Below, piece by piece: positions 25,882-33,974 of a stretch of 64,000 nucleotides of DNA. This stretch comes from Sva-07 sp963710625 (GTDB lineage Bacteria > Actinomycetota > Acidimicrobiia > Acidimicrobiales > Ilumatobacteraceae), in NCBI GenBank assembly GCA_963710625.1, contig CAVQBG010000008.1, positions 310,001 through 374,000 on the forward strand, read 5' to 3'. Numbering within the stretch: position 1 is the first letter of the stretch; every line of letters begins with the position of its first letter. Both the position numbers and the translations under genes were made by a program. The notes beneath the pieces were generated by a model. The model was not told the origin of the DNA, ran no database searches, and saw nothing but the letters and a program-made list of their open reading frames with translations.

Positions 25882-26838
25882 GTGAGCAGGTTCTTTGCCT
25901 ATCGACAACTCGTCGGGATTTCGCCGGCACCAGCGCCGCTCGTTGTCGGACTGTCGGCCTCGGTGAGCCGACTGCCTGCGTTCGGCTCCGGCCTGGCCGT
26001 CATCGCTGGATCGGCCGCGTGGGCGACGCCGTCGTGGCGCAGCGATATCGATGTTGCTGCATTCAAGTCCGACCACAGCCTCGACCTCGAATCCGGCATA
26101 GCAGCAGTTCGACAGGAATTCACTGACGCGCACGGCACACGCTTCATCTGCCCCCACGTCGACATTGTGTGGGTCGGCGCGGAGCGCGAGGAACTCGTAG
26201 AACGCGACAACCTGGTGTCCAAGAGTGCGCCCATCAAGGAACCGCGGACGATCGCGGAGATCTTTGAGCGCGTCTGTGTCCGTTTGATCGATCATCTCGA
26301 ATCCCTTGCCCGAGTTCAGGGCGATCCATGGCGACAATTCGTTACCCGCTTTCTCTCCTCCGCTGATCATGGGGCGTCACTTCGGCGAGACGTCATTCGT
26401 GAGTACGTCCACGCAATTGCGGTCGAGTGGAAAGCACAGACGTTTCTCGATGAGGGTCCAAACAATTCGTCCGAACTCGGGCCTGCGGAACTCGATGCTC
26501 TCGGCAGCCTCGAGGGCTTTGCTTACCATCTCGTGCGTCAGATCCTGGGCGAAAAGCAGCTCTATCCGGCGCCTGATCGTCGTGGTGACGTGCGAACAGC
26601 GCTGCGACTGCTCGATGATCCACTGAGCCACGAACTCTCTAATGCCCTCGCCCCCCTGTTCGCGCTCGGTGACGGCTACGAGCAACTTGCGCTCCAAGTC
26701 CAAACCGATCGCGAAATCGATGAGGGGGACTTTTACCGGCGGCTGCGTTCGCTGGCCGCCAACGTCGACATCGACGCTGTGGAGAACTTCGTTTGGACCT
26801 ACGCTGCGCCTAGCGGGCAGCCTCGCGAGCCACTGTGA
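25882..26838 (+). CDS. Pol-beta-fold nucleotidyltransferase
   Basis: A 318-residue protein with a GTG start. The catalytic motif of the pol-beta nucleotidyltransferase superfamily is clear: 'IAGSAAWATPSWRSDIDVAAF' carries Gly43-Ser44 and Asp55/Asp57, and the third carboxylate is Asp94 in 'PHVDIVWV'. The C-terminal 200 residues are helical without a known domain. It could make a nucleotide second messenger, like CD-NTases, or nucleotidylate a protein. Being directly downstream of a TIR-like effector gene favours signalling or antiviral immunity, but that is inference. It overlaps the kinase gene by 4 bp. Confidence 0.75.
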   Translation: MSRFFAYRQLVGISPAPAPLVVGLSASVSRLPAFGSGLAVIAGSAAWATPSWRSDIDVAAFKSDHSLDLESGIAAVRQEFTDAHGTRFICPHVDIVWVGAEREELVERDNLVSKSAPIKEPRTIAEIFERVCVRLIDHLESLARVQGDPWRQFVTRFLSSADHGASLRRDVIREYVHAIAVEWKAQTFLDEGPNNSSELGPAELDALGSLEGFAYHLVRQILGEKQLYPAPDRRGDVRTALRLLDDPLSHELSNALAPLFALGDGYEQLALQVQTDREIDEGDFYRRLRSLAANVDIDAVENFVWTYAAPSGQPREPL

Positions 26839-27416
26839 CCGCGGCCCGACGAATCGCGGTCGTCGGCCCGACGGGGAGCGGCAAGACAGCGTTAGCGGTC
26901 GAACTTTCGACCGGTTCACGACTGCCGTGCATCCATCTCGATGGTCTTCGCTATCGCGACGACTGGAACCCGGCCCCGGACGACAAACTCCGCGACCAAG
27001 TAGCCGACATTGTCGGGACCGCTGCCTGGATCATCGAGGGCAACTACGCCGCTGTTCGTGATCTGATGTGGGAAAACGCGGATCTGGTGGTCTGGCTCGA
27101 TATGCCTAGGAGCGTGACGCTGCCGAGACTTATTCGGAGGACGTTGCGCCGCATCTTCTCGCGCCACCACGAGCCCGGAGCGCCTCGTGAGTCGTGGCGA
27201 CGGGTGTTCGGCGCCCAGTCCGTCGTGCTCTGGGCATTACGGACTCATACTCCCCTTCGCCACGAATACGAACGTTCAACCGAGCTCTACAGCGCACGTG
27301 GCACCGTGGTGGTCCGCCTCCGAACTCCGGCTGCCGCATCCGACTGGATTTCATCGATCCACTACGAGTGTTCGCCGGCCACGGGAATCCAGTTCGACCA
27401 ACCCATTTCGCGCTAG
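26835..27416 (+). CDS. P-loop nucleotide kinase (adenylate kinase/FlaR-like)
   Basis: A 193-residue P-loop kinase: Walker A 'GPTGSGKTAL' at residue 11, 'IHLDGLRYRDDWNPAPDD' and 'AAWIIEGNYAAVRDL', the features of the adenylate-kinase-like 'topology modulation'/FlaR family, and an arginine-rich lid ('LPRLIRRTLRRIF'). It probably phosphorylates a small molecule or nucleotide. It is third in the operon, overlapping the nucleotidyltransferase by 4 bp (ATGA), so it may act on the same nucleotide pathway. Homologues are often housekeeping-like, so its part in the system is uncertain. Confidence 0.78.
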   Translation: MTAARRIAVVGPTGSGKTALAVELSTGSRLPCIHLDGLRYRDDWNPAPDDKLRDQVADIVGTAAWIIEGNYAAVRDLMWENADLVVWLDMPRSVTLPRLIRRTLRRIFSRHHEPGAPRESWRRVFGAQSVVLWALRTHTPLRHEYERSTELYSARGTVVVRLRTPAAASDWISSIHYECSPATGIQFDQPISR

Positions 27417-27546
27417 CCACTTTTCGGCCGCCGCCGGGCAGTCACACCAGACGCGACGTGGACCCAGAGTGCCCCCGAACGCCTAATACACGTGTGATCC
27501 AGACGGCATCCGCGTCGGCTCCGAGGGCTGCTGGGAGCGTGGGCGG

Positions 27547-28593
27547 ATGAACCCGTTTCCATGTCTTATTCGATCCTCGAGCCCTGGCGGGGAGGTGAGG
27601 TATGCGCTGGGCGATCCGTTGGTCGATTCGTATCTGGCGTTCGTGGCTGGGCGGTGCCGTGCGAACACGTTGCGGGCGGTTGCGCATGATCTGAAGACCT
27701 TCTTCACCGTCGTCGACAAAGCACCGGTTGATGTCGTCGCGGCGGACGTCTTCGCGTTCATCGCTGAGCAGCGCGGCGATCGGACGGTGGTGCGCATCGG
27801 TGACGGCGAGTCGAAGTTGTCGGCGCGCACGATCGCTCGACGGCTGTCGTCGATCTCGGGTCTCTACGCGTATCTCGTTGCCCGCGGCGACACGTCGGTC
27901 ACCGCGAACCCGGTCCCGCGTGGGTTGTCGACGCGTCGCCGAGGCGGGCGTCGACGCGAGGTGCCACTGGTGCGCGTCCCGCGGACGCTGCCAAAGATTC
28001 TCTCGCCGGGCGAGGTGACTGCGCTGTTGGCGGCGCTGCGAACCCACCGGGACCGGGCGATGGTTCTCGCAATGGTGCTGGGCGGTCTGCGCCGTTGCGA
28101 GGTGCTCGGTCTGCGCTTGGGTGACATCCAGGTCCCGGAACGATCGTTGTTCATCGCCGAAGGCAAGGGCGGCCATCAGCGCGTGATCCCGATCTCGAAC
28201 ACGTTCTTCGTCGCTGTCGGCGACTACCTCCGTCACGAACGACCCTGCGACGCCGACACCGACCGGGTGTTCGTCACCTTGAAGGGCCCGACACGTGGCC
28301 GCCCGCTCACTGCCGATGGGATCGACACGATCCTCCGCGGCGCCCGTGACCGTGCCGGGCTCGCCAAAGCAACGTGCCATCAGTTGCGCCACACCTGTCT
28401 GACCCGGCTTCGTGAGGCAGGCATGGAACTCGAAGCAGTCCAGGCTCAAGCCGGCCACGCGTCGATCGAATCGACGCGCATCTACCTCCACCTCACCAAC
28501 GACTGGCTCGCCGCCGAGTATCGACGAGCAACCGAACGCATCGACGCCGACGCCGCAGCCGAGCTGCGCTCGATGCAGGAGATCAACCAGTGA
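27547..28593 (+). CDS. Tyrosine recombinase A (TnpA-like), copy 2
   Basis: 348 residues, identical in layout to the copy at 22400. Differences visible are Val8Ile near the start, Ala to Ser in 'ARGDTSVTANP' and Val to Ala in 'CDADTDRV'. All catalytic residues are kept, so this copy should be equally active. It overlaps the next gene by 4 bp. Confidence 0.9.
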   Translation: MNPFPCLIRSSSPGGEVRYALGDPLVDSYLAFVAGRCRANTLRAVAHDLKTFFTVVDKAPVDVVAADVFAFIAEQRGDRTVVRIGDGESKLSARTIARRLSSISGLYAYLVARGDTSVTANPVPRGLSTRRRGGRRREVPLVRVPRTLPKILSPGEVTALLAALRTHRDRAMVLAMVLGGLRRCEVLGLRLGDIQVPERSLFIAEGKGGHQRVIPISNTFFVAVGDYLRHERPCDADTDRVFVTLKGPTRGRPLTADGIDTILRGARDRAGLAKATCHQLRHTCLTRLREAGMELEAVQAQAGHASIESTRIYLHLTNDWLAAEYRRATERIDADAAAELRSMQEINQ

Positions 28594-29885
28594 CCGCCGT
28601 CGCCGCCACCGCCAGCGTCGAGGCGTGGATCCCACGCCCCGGGTCCGACCGCGAATGGCCGGAGCTGTCGCTGCAGGCACCGCTGCTGGTGGTCACGATG
28701 CGCCGCTACCTGCTGCAACTCACCACGTTCCTCGCACCGCGCAGCGTCGACGCCGCCGATGGCACCCTGCGCCAGTTCGCCCGCTGGCTCGTCGCGAACA
28801 CCGACGCCCGCACCGTTGCCGACATCACCCGAGTGCACATCGAGGACTACAAGGTGTGGCTCGCTGCCCAACCCGGCACGAAATCATCGACGCTCGCGAA
28901 GAACACCCAACGTCAACGACTCCGCATGATCCGGATCTTCATCGAGCGCCTCATCGAATGGGACTGGCCCGACGCACCCGGCCGCAACCCGATCCTGCAC
29001 GGCGACATCCCACCACGCCCCGAGCCGATCCCGAGATTCCTCACCGACCAACAAGCCGCCGCGTTCATGGCCGCCGCCGCAGCCCACCCGCTGGCGCGCT
29101 ACCGGCTCGTCGCCCAAGTCCTCGCCCGCACCGGGCTACGCGCCACCGAACTCTGCGAGCTCGCCGCAGACGCCGTGACCCGCATCGGCAACGACGGCTA
29201 CTGGCTCCGCATCCCGGTCGGCAAGCTCCGCAACGACCGCATGATCCCGCTCCACGCCGACCTTGTCGAACTCTTCGCCGACTGGACCGCCGCCAACAAC
29301 GAACACATCCGAAGCTCCGGTCGGCTCCTCGCCGACGGACACGCACCCATCGACCGGCGAACCGTCCACCGCATCGTCGCCCGAATCGGAGCGACCGCTG
29401 GCATCGACGACATGCACCCACACCGACTCCGCCACACCCTCGCCACCCAAGCCATCAACCGCGGCATGCGCCTCGAAGCAATCGCCGCGCTCCTCGGCCA
29501 CCGCTCACTCGAGATGACCCTCGTCTACGCCAAGATCACCGACCGCGTCGTCGCTGACGAATACGCCGCCGTGTGCGAACAGATCGACGCCCTCTACGCC
29601 ACCGCCGCGACACCCGGCGCGCTGCCCGCCGAGATCGAAACCAACGCCATGACCCGCCTCCGCCAAGAAACCCACGCCCGCATGCTCGGCAACGGCATGT
29701 GCACACGACCCGTCGAACTCGACTGCCGCATGGAAACCATCTGCGAAACCTGCGCCTACTTCGACACCGGACCCGAGTTCGTCCCCGTCCTACTCCGCCA
29801 ACGAAACCACGCCCGAGATCACCAACAACCCGACCGCGCCGCCCTCTACGACAGCCTCATCCAACGAACCGGAGCCACCCCTTGA
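28590..29885 (+). CDS. Tyrosine recombinase B (TnpB-like), copy 2
   Basis: 431 residues, differing from the copy at 23443 by Gly to Ala near the start ('TASVEAWIP') and Ala to Val in 'DITRVHIEDY'. The catalytic set and the C-terminal cysteine cluster are intact. The few changes between copies imply recent duplication or gene conversion. Confidence 0.9.
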   Translation: MTAVAATASVEAWIPRPGSDREWPELSLQAPLLVVTMRRYLLQLTTFLAPRSVDAADGTLRQFARWLVANTDARTVADITRVHIEDYKVWLAAQPGTKSSTLAKNTQRQRLRMIRIFIERLIEWDWPDAPGRNPILHGDIPPRPEPIPRFLTDQQAAAFMAAAAAHPLARYRLVAQVLARTGLRATELCELAADAVTRIGNDGYWLRIPVGKLRNDRMIPLHADLVELFADWTAANNEHIRSSGRLLADGHAPIDRRTVHRIVARIGATAGIDDMHPHRLRHTLATQAINRGMRLEAIAALLGHRSLEMTLVYAKITDRVVADEYAAVCEQIDALYATAATPGALPAEIETNAMTRLRQETHARMLGNGMCTRPVELDCRMETICETCAYFDTGPEFVPVLLRQRNHARDHQQPDRAALYDSLIQRTGATP

Positions 29886-29936
29886 CAGCGATCACACGTA
29901 TAACGCCGGCTCTGCCGCGTGTCCGCGTAGCAGACT

Positions 29937-30347
29937 GTGAGCGTGCCAACGGATTGCATCTTCTGCCAGATCGTCGCCGGCGACGCTCCGTCCTACACGG
30001 TTGCCGAGGATGACCTGACGGTCGCGTTCCTCGACCGGGGCCAGGCGACCGACGGCCACACGCTCGTCGTGCCCCGGACGCATGCTTCAGACATCTGGGA
30101 GATCTCTGAGCGCGACGCCGCTGCCGCCATGAACATGGCCAGACGCGTCGCTCACCTCCTCGACGAGCGGCTGACGCCCGATGGCCTGAACCTCATCCAG
30201 GCAAACCGACCCGCCGGCTGGCAGACCGTGTTCCACTTCCACATCCACCTCGTCCCCAGGTGGTCGGGCGACGGACTCACACCTCCATGGACGGAACGCG
30301 ACGCGTCAGCCGACCGCTTGGCCACCACCTTGGCCCGGCTCCGCTAA
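29937..30347 (+). CDS. HIT-family nucleotide hydrolase
   Basis: A 136-residue histidine-triad protein: 'DCIFCQIVAGDAPSYTVAE' opening, 'TDGHTLVVPRTHASDIWE', and the catalytic triad 'FHFHIHLVPRW' (H-x-H-x-H). HIT hydrolases cleave nucleotide phosphoramidates or dinucleoside polyphosphates. Two GTG starts (29937, 29943) are possible. It begins 21 bp after transposon copy 2. Whether it is functionally tied to the nucleotide-signalling operon on the other side of that copy cannot be told. Confidence 0.88.
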   Translation: MSVPTDCIFCQIVAGDAPSYTVAEDDLTVAFLDRGQATDGHTLVVPRTHASDIWEISERDAAAAMNMARRVAHLLDERLTPDGLNLIQANRPAGWQTVFHFHIHLVPRWSGDGLTPPWTERDASADRLATTLARLR

Positions 30348-30382
30348 CCACTGAAACCGTCCCTGATCACCGGGGCCGGGAC

Positions 30383-30410
30383 GGGATTATCTCGCGCCGC
30401 ACTGGGGCCG
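30383..30410. repeat. Dispersed repeat, partial copy 4
   Basis: GGGATTATCTCGCGCCGCACTGGGGCCG-type sequence, matching the left two-thirds of the 41-bp family (10171, 33406). Confidence 0.45.
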
Positions 30411-30463
30411 AATCCGAGGCGTCCTCGGTCGGCCGATGTCGGGTTACGGCGCTCACATTATGT

Positions 30464-31873
30464 CGCTCTCCTGCTCGATCTGTGGGTCAGGTTCGGCCTG
30501 GGAGAACGGGTGGTTGGCTGCCGAGTGCGAGCAGGGCGAGGGCGATGAGGGGTTCGGGTCCGTGGAAGCCGAACGCGATTCGGGTGAGGAGTCGGATCTT
30601 GGTGTTGGTCGACTCGATGAGGGCGTTGGAGAGCCCCGAGTCGAGGGCGTGGTCGATCGCCGCGCGGTGTTTCACGATCTTGCGGGCGAGCTCGATGAAG
30701 GCCGGCATGCGGGATCGGCGTGCCCATGACAGCCATCTGTCGAGGGCGTGTTTGCCGGCGTCGCCCTTGACGGCGAACACGAATCGCAGTCCTTCCTTGA
30801 GGAGGTAGGCGCGATGCAGCCGGGGGTCGATCTTGGCGATCCAGTCGAGCTGGGCGCGTTGGTTGTCGGTGAGATCACCAGGGTTCTTCCAGAGTGCGTA
30901 GCGGGCTCGGGCGATGCCGAGCGAGGTGCCTCGGGCGCGTCCTCGCTGTGACGTGGTAGTGGTGATCGCGTTTCTCCCCGATGCCTGGTTCCAGGCTCGG
31001 CGGCGTTCGACATCGAGCGCTTCGATCGCCCATGCAACGACATGGAACGCATCGGCGCAGCGCTGTGCGTTCGGGGCTCGCTTGGCGACGACGCGGGCGA
31101 TCCAGCCCGCCATGTCCGCTGATACGTGGGTCAACTCTGCGGCGCGTTCGTCGCCGAGTTCGTCGAAGAACACCTCCAACGCGGCGTCGGTGCGGCCCGG
31201 GCCGGCCCACACCAGATGGCCGGTGTCGTGGTCGACCACGACGATCAAGTAGCGGTGGCCGCGCTTGTAGGAGATCTCATCGATCCCGATCCGGCGCAGG
31301 CCGGCGAGCCGATCGATCTGCTGCTCGACGTCGTTGTTGACCCGGGTGACGATCGCGCCGATGGTGCGCCACGCCACCCGCAGCAACTCACAGGTCGCAG
31401 ACTTCGAGGTGCGCACCGCCAGCCACGCGGCCAGGTCGTCGAAGTCGCGGGTGTGGCCGACACCGTGACGAGCCCACGGCACCGCCGCCACCGTCGGGCC
31501 ATGCGTGCGACACCGCACCCGTGGTGCATCGGCTTCGACGAACACCTTCGTAGTGCCCGCATCCAGCGCACGCCAACGACGCCGACCATTGCCACGGTCA
31601 TAGCGGGGCGCTCGACGATTGCAGTGTCCGCACCGGCCACGAGCCTTCGCATTCGGTCGCACCGACACCACGATCGAGCCGTCGGTGTCATCGACACGGA
31701 CCCCTTCCACGACCGTGCGCGCCAGTCCGCACGCCCGCTCCCATACCTTGGTGTTCAGCACCCCGTCTGCCTTCCTGATCGTTTCGAGCCTTCGACAGCG
31801 CGAAACCTAGGAATCAGACGGGGTGCACCCGCGGATAGCCCCTCAACTCACCCACGGATCCAGCAGAAGAGCG
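30464..31873 (-). mobile_element. ISL3-family insertion sequence, apparently intact
   Basis: 1410 bp. The left terminus CGCTCTCCTGCTCGATC pairs with the complement of the right terminus CGCTCTTCTGCTGGATC; homology continues through GTGGGT-AG, about 23 of 27 positions. It is flanked by a perfect 8-bp target duplication CATTATGT (30456-30463 and 31874-31881), the duplication size typical of ISL3. It contains one intact transposase gene. The perfect duplication implies recent insertion. Confidence 0.9.
30487..31761 (-). CDS. ISL3-family transposase
   Basis: A 424-residue transposase with the N-terminal zinc-finger region ('GRCGHCNRRAPRYDRGNGRR'), a HTH, and the DDE core: 'GIDEISYKRGHRYLIVVVD' (first Asp), 'VSADMAGWIARVV' (second Asp) and 'NALIESTNTKIRLLTRIAFG' (Glu), all typical of ISL3. 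The length is normal and no lesion is visible. Confidence 0.93.
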   Translation of the reverse strand: MLNTKVWERACGLARTVVEGVRVDDTDGSIVVSVRPNAKARGRCGHCNRRAPRYDRGNGRRRWRALDAGTTKVFVEADAPRVRCRTHGPTVAAVPWARHGVGHTRDFDDLAAWLAVRTSKSATCELLRVAWRTIGAIVTRVNNDVEQQIDRLAGLRRIGIDEISYKRGHRYLIVVVDHDTGHLVWAGPGRTDAALEVFFDELGDERAAELTHVSADMAGWIARVVAKRAPNAQRCADAFHVVAWAIEALDVERRRAWNQASGRNAITTTTSQRGRARGTSLGIARARYALWKNPGDLTDNQRAQLDWIAKIDPRLHRAYLLKEGLRFVFAVKGDAGKHALDRWLSWARRSRMPAFIELARKIVKHRAAIDHALDSGLSNALIESTNTKIRLLTRIAFGFHGPEPLIALALLALGSQPPVLPGRT

Positions 31874-31941
31874 CATTATGTGCGGTTCAATCCTGGTCCC
31901 GTGGCCCGACGGAGAGTGCCGTCCAATCACCACCGGCAGCG

Positions 31942-32706
31942 CTAGCTGAGACCGCCGGTGCCAAGCAGGGTGCCGTCTGCTGCGTATGCGTCGATTCGCA
32001 CGAAGATGTCCACCAATGGCGGTGGGCTCGGCGGCGGCGAGGCTTCGACTGGTAGGTCGGCAAGGACCACGAAGTAGCCCTCGGGTGAGGTGACGTCGAC
32101 GCGAATGGTCCCTTCGGTGGTCACGATGTCGACAGCGGCAGTGCCGGCGGGTGCTTGCCCGAGGAACGTGAAGTGGCCGAGTCCGGTTCCGTCTCTGGGG
32201 TCGACGTTGAGGGTGTAGTTGGTCCACGGCAGCTGCGGGTGGGCGACTGCTCGACTCATCGGACCGCAGCCGCCCCCGCCGAAAGCGGCACCACTTTCGA
32301 AGAGGAGGTCCCCGTGAGAGTTGGCGTCATCCACCGTCCAGTACTCGACGGTGCGTCCGGCGCTGGTGGTGCTTGCGACGAGGCGGGCGTTCTCGGAGCT
32401 GATGTCACACCTCATCTCATCGACGAGTTCGGCCTGGTCTGAGTTGAGCCGGTCAGCGACGACTGCGTAGGTGACCCCCGCCCCGGTCGCAACAAGGACT
32501 CCGACCGCGAGGCCGGCAAACAGGTTCCTTCGGCGTCGTGTCGGCGTGGGTCGGACCGGTTGTGGGCGTTCGATGGTGGGCGTGGTGCTGTTCATGACGT
32601 TCTCCATGAGGTCGGCTTCCCCGACTCGCAGGTCCAGTGCTTGAACGTCGGTGTTGCTGTACATCGACTGCGCCACGAGGAGGTCGAGTTCTTCGTCGTT
32701 CATCAC
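31942..32706 (-). CDS. Putative anti-sigma factor, single-pass membrane protein
   Basis: A 254-residue protein. The N-terminal ~55 residues are cytoplasmic ('NDEELDLLVAQSMYSN' onward), then a basic stretch and one membrane helix ('NLFAGLAVGVLVATGAGVTYAVV'), then a ~170-residue extracytoplasmic domain. It overlaps the upstream ECF sigma gene by 4 bp (ATGA). That coupling and the topology make it the likely anti-sigma regulator, although no classical zinc anti-sigma motif is visible. Confidence 0.7.
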   Translation of the reverse strand: MMNDEELDLLVAQSMYSNTDVQALDLRVGEADLMENVMNSTTPTIERPQPVRPTPTRRRRNLFAGLAVGVLVATGAGVTYAVVADRLNSDQAELVDEMRCDISSENARLVASTTSAGRTVEYWTVDDANSHGDLLFESGAAFGGGGCGPMSRAVAHPQLPWTNYTLNVDPRDGTGLGHFTFLGQAPAGTAAVDIVTTEGTIRVDVTSPEGYFVVLADLPVEASPPPSPPPLVDIFVRIDAYAADGTLLGTGGLS

Positions 32707-33305
32707 TGGGCTCCTTCAGCTCGGTGGAAGCGGAGAGACCGTCTCTCTGTTCGTTCATGTCCGGCGCCGTCGACGCGTTTCGTTCTGGTCGCGGATTCCT
32801 GCGGCTCCGTTGTGAGCGCTGAGCGCAGCTTGTTGCGCGCTCGATGCAGGTGCGTGCGCACGGTGTTCTGCTTCATGTCGAGTACCACAGCGATCTCTGC
32901 GGGACTGAGTTGCTCGGCGGCGGTCAGAGTCAGTACTTCGTGTTCAACCGGGGTCAGCAACTTCATTGCGGCGGCGACCTGGGCGGCCAACGCCGGGTCC
33001 GCGACTGTCGGGGCTTCAAGAGCGTCGTCGAGTTGTGATCGGAGCTTCTCGGCGAGGCGTCGTTGCCTCCGTTGGGTGCGGTCGCCGTTGGCGATGACGT
33101 TCCGAGCGACGCCGTAGAGCCACAGGATCGTCTCGGGTTCCCCCGGCACGACGTCAAGTCGACGCCACGCCGTCAACATCGTCTCCGCGACGACATCAGC
33201 GGCATCCGCGGGCGTTGCAGTGCGTCGAAGCGCGTAGCCCAACAGAGCGCGCGTATGGGCTTGGTAGGCCGCTCTGAACTTGATCTCGTCGGGACTCTCC
33301 CGCAC
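32703..33305 (-). CDS. ECF-type RNA polymerase sigma factor
   Basis: A 200-residue sigma-70 of the ECF group. Region 2 reads 'AYQAHTRALLGYALRRTATPADAADVVAETMLTAWRR'-like (sigma2 helix and -10 recognition), and region 4 'LTPVEHEVLTLTAAEQLSPAE' with 'VRTHLHRARNKLRSAL' (-35-binding HTH). GGAGG five bases before the GTG at 33305 supports that start over upstream ones. It is the first gene of a two-gene operon with a membrane partner, implying release by an envelope signal. It is island-borne, so its regulon may include island genes. Confidence 0.87.
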   Translation of the reverse strand: MRESPDEIKFRAAYQAHTRALLGYALRRTATPADAADVVAETMLTAWRRLDVVPGEPETILWLYGVARNVIANGDRTQRRQRRLAEKLRSQLDDALEAPTVADPALAAQVAAAMKLLTPVEHEVLTLTAAEQLSPAEIAVVLDMKQNTVRTHLHRARNKLRSALTTEPQESATRTKRVDGAGHERTERRSLRFHRAEGAQ

Positions 33306-33974
33306 CGGCACCTCCGTTGTCGCACAGCTTGCTCTACGACATGTCCGCGAGGCCGCAGAGCGTTTCAAACTTCTCGGACGGTCGGGGTTCGCTTCCAGGC
33401 CGGTCGGGATTATCTCGTGTCACGCTTGGGCCGCGATGCGGCGCGGTCGGAGAACCGATTGCCGGATTATCGAGTGCGCATTATGCGCTGACCCCGATGA
33501 GCAGAATGCCGGATACCTCGCCAACTTGGCGGCCGTCGGCGAACGTGAATATGCGTGTCCCGGTCGGCGTCTCGACCCGCTTCCTGGCCCTGCCGTCGTG
33601 TTGATGATCGCAGCGAGGGGGAACCACGTGTTCAGCGTCGGTGGTCCTCGAGTACGGTCGCTGAATCGCAGGTTGCCCACGCGCGCCGCCCGCCGTCGAG
33701 GCACTAGGTTTAGCTTGCTCCCGCCGACATCCCTTCCACCGCGTGGAGGTCGAGGGATGGCCAGTCGCGACCATCGCTGAGGCCACGGACCGTCACGCGC
33801 CACGGTCCACTAGTGGCTGCACCGGTGGCGGGTCGAGGGTGACGACCGTCCCGCGCAGGCTCACCGTCAACCGAGCCGCGCGGCGACGTCGTCGGCGAGC
33901 GCGTCGAGCGGCGGGTCGGCGCTAGGTGGGTCTCGATGACCGTGCCCGGGTGGACGACAAGCCGGGTGCGAGCG
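33306..33974. other. No gene recognised; dispersed repeat
   Basis: About 670 bp between the sigma gene and the end of the first CHAT gene. Open frames are Arg/Ser-rich and not protein-like. A full 41-bp repeat (33406) lies here, followed by a palindromic GCGCATTATGCGC at about 33475. Confidence 0.5.
33406..33446. repeat. 41-bp dispersed repeat, copy 2
   Basis: Begins GGGATTATCTCGTGTCACG and ends CCGCGATGCGGCGCGG, with a short CCGC/GCGG hairpin. Gap-free match to 10171-10211. Confidence 0.55.

Larger units (their letters stand above)
27478..29915 (+). mobile_element. Paired tyrosine-recombinase transposon, copy 2
   Basis: Second 2438-bp copy, direct orientation relative to 22331-24768. The two copies bracket a 2709-bp segment carrying the TIR-like/NTase/kinase operon, forming what looks like a composite transposon. 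The left junction interrupts a partial copy of the 44-bp repeat. Confidence 0.85.

Noticed and set aside
24991..27416. Calling the operon a canonical CBASS
   Set aside because: The NTase lacks features I could assign to a CD-NTase clade, and no known CBASS ancillary genes are present; kept as an unclassified candidate.
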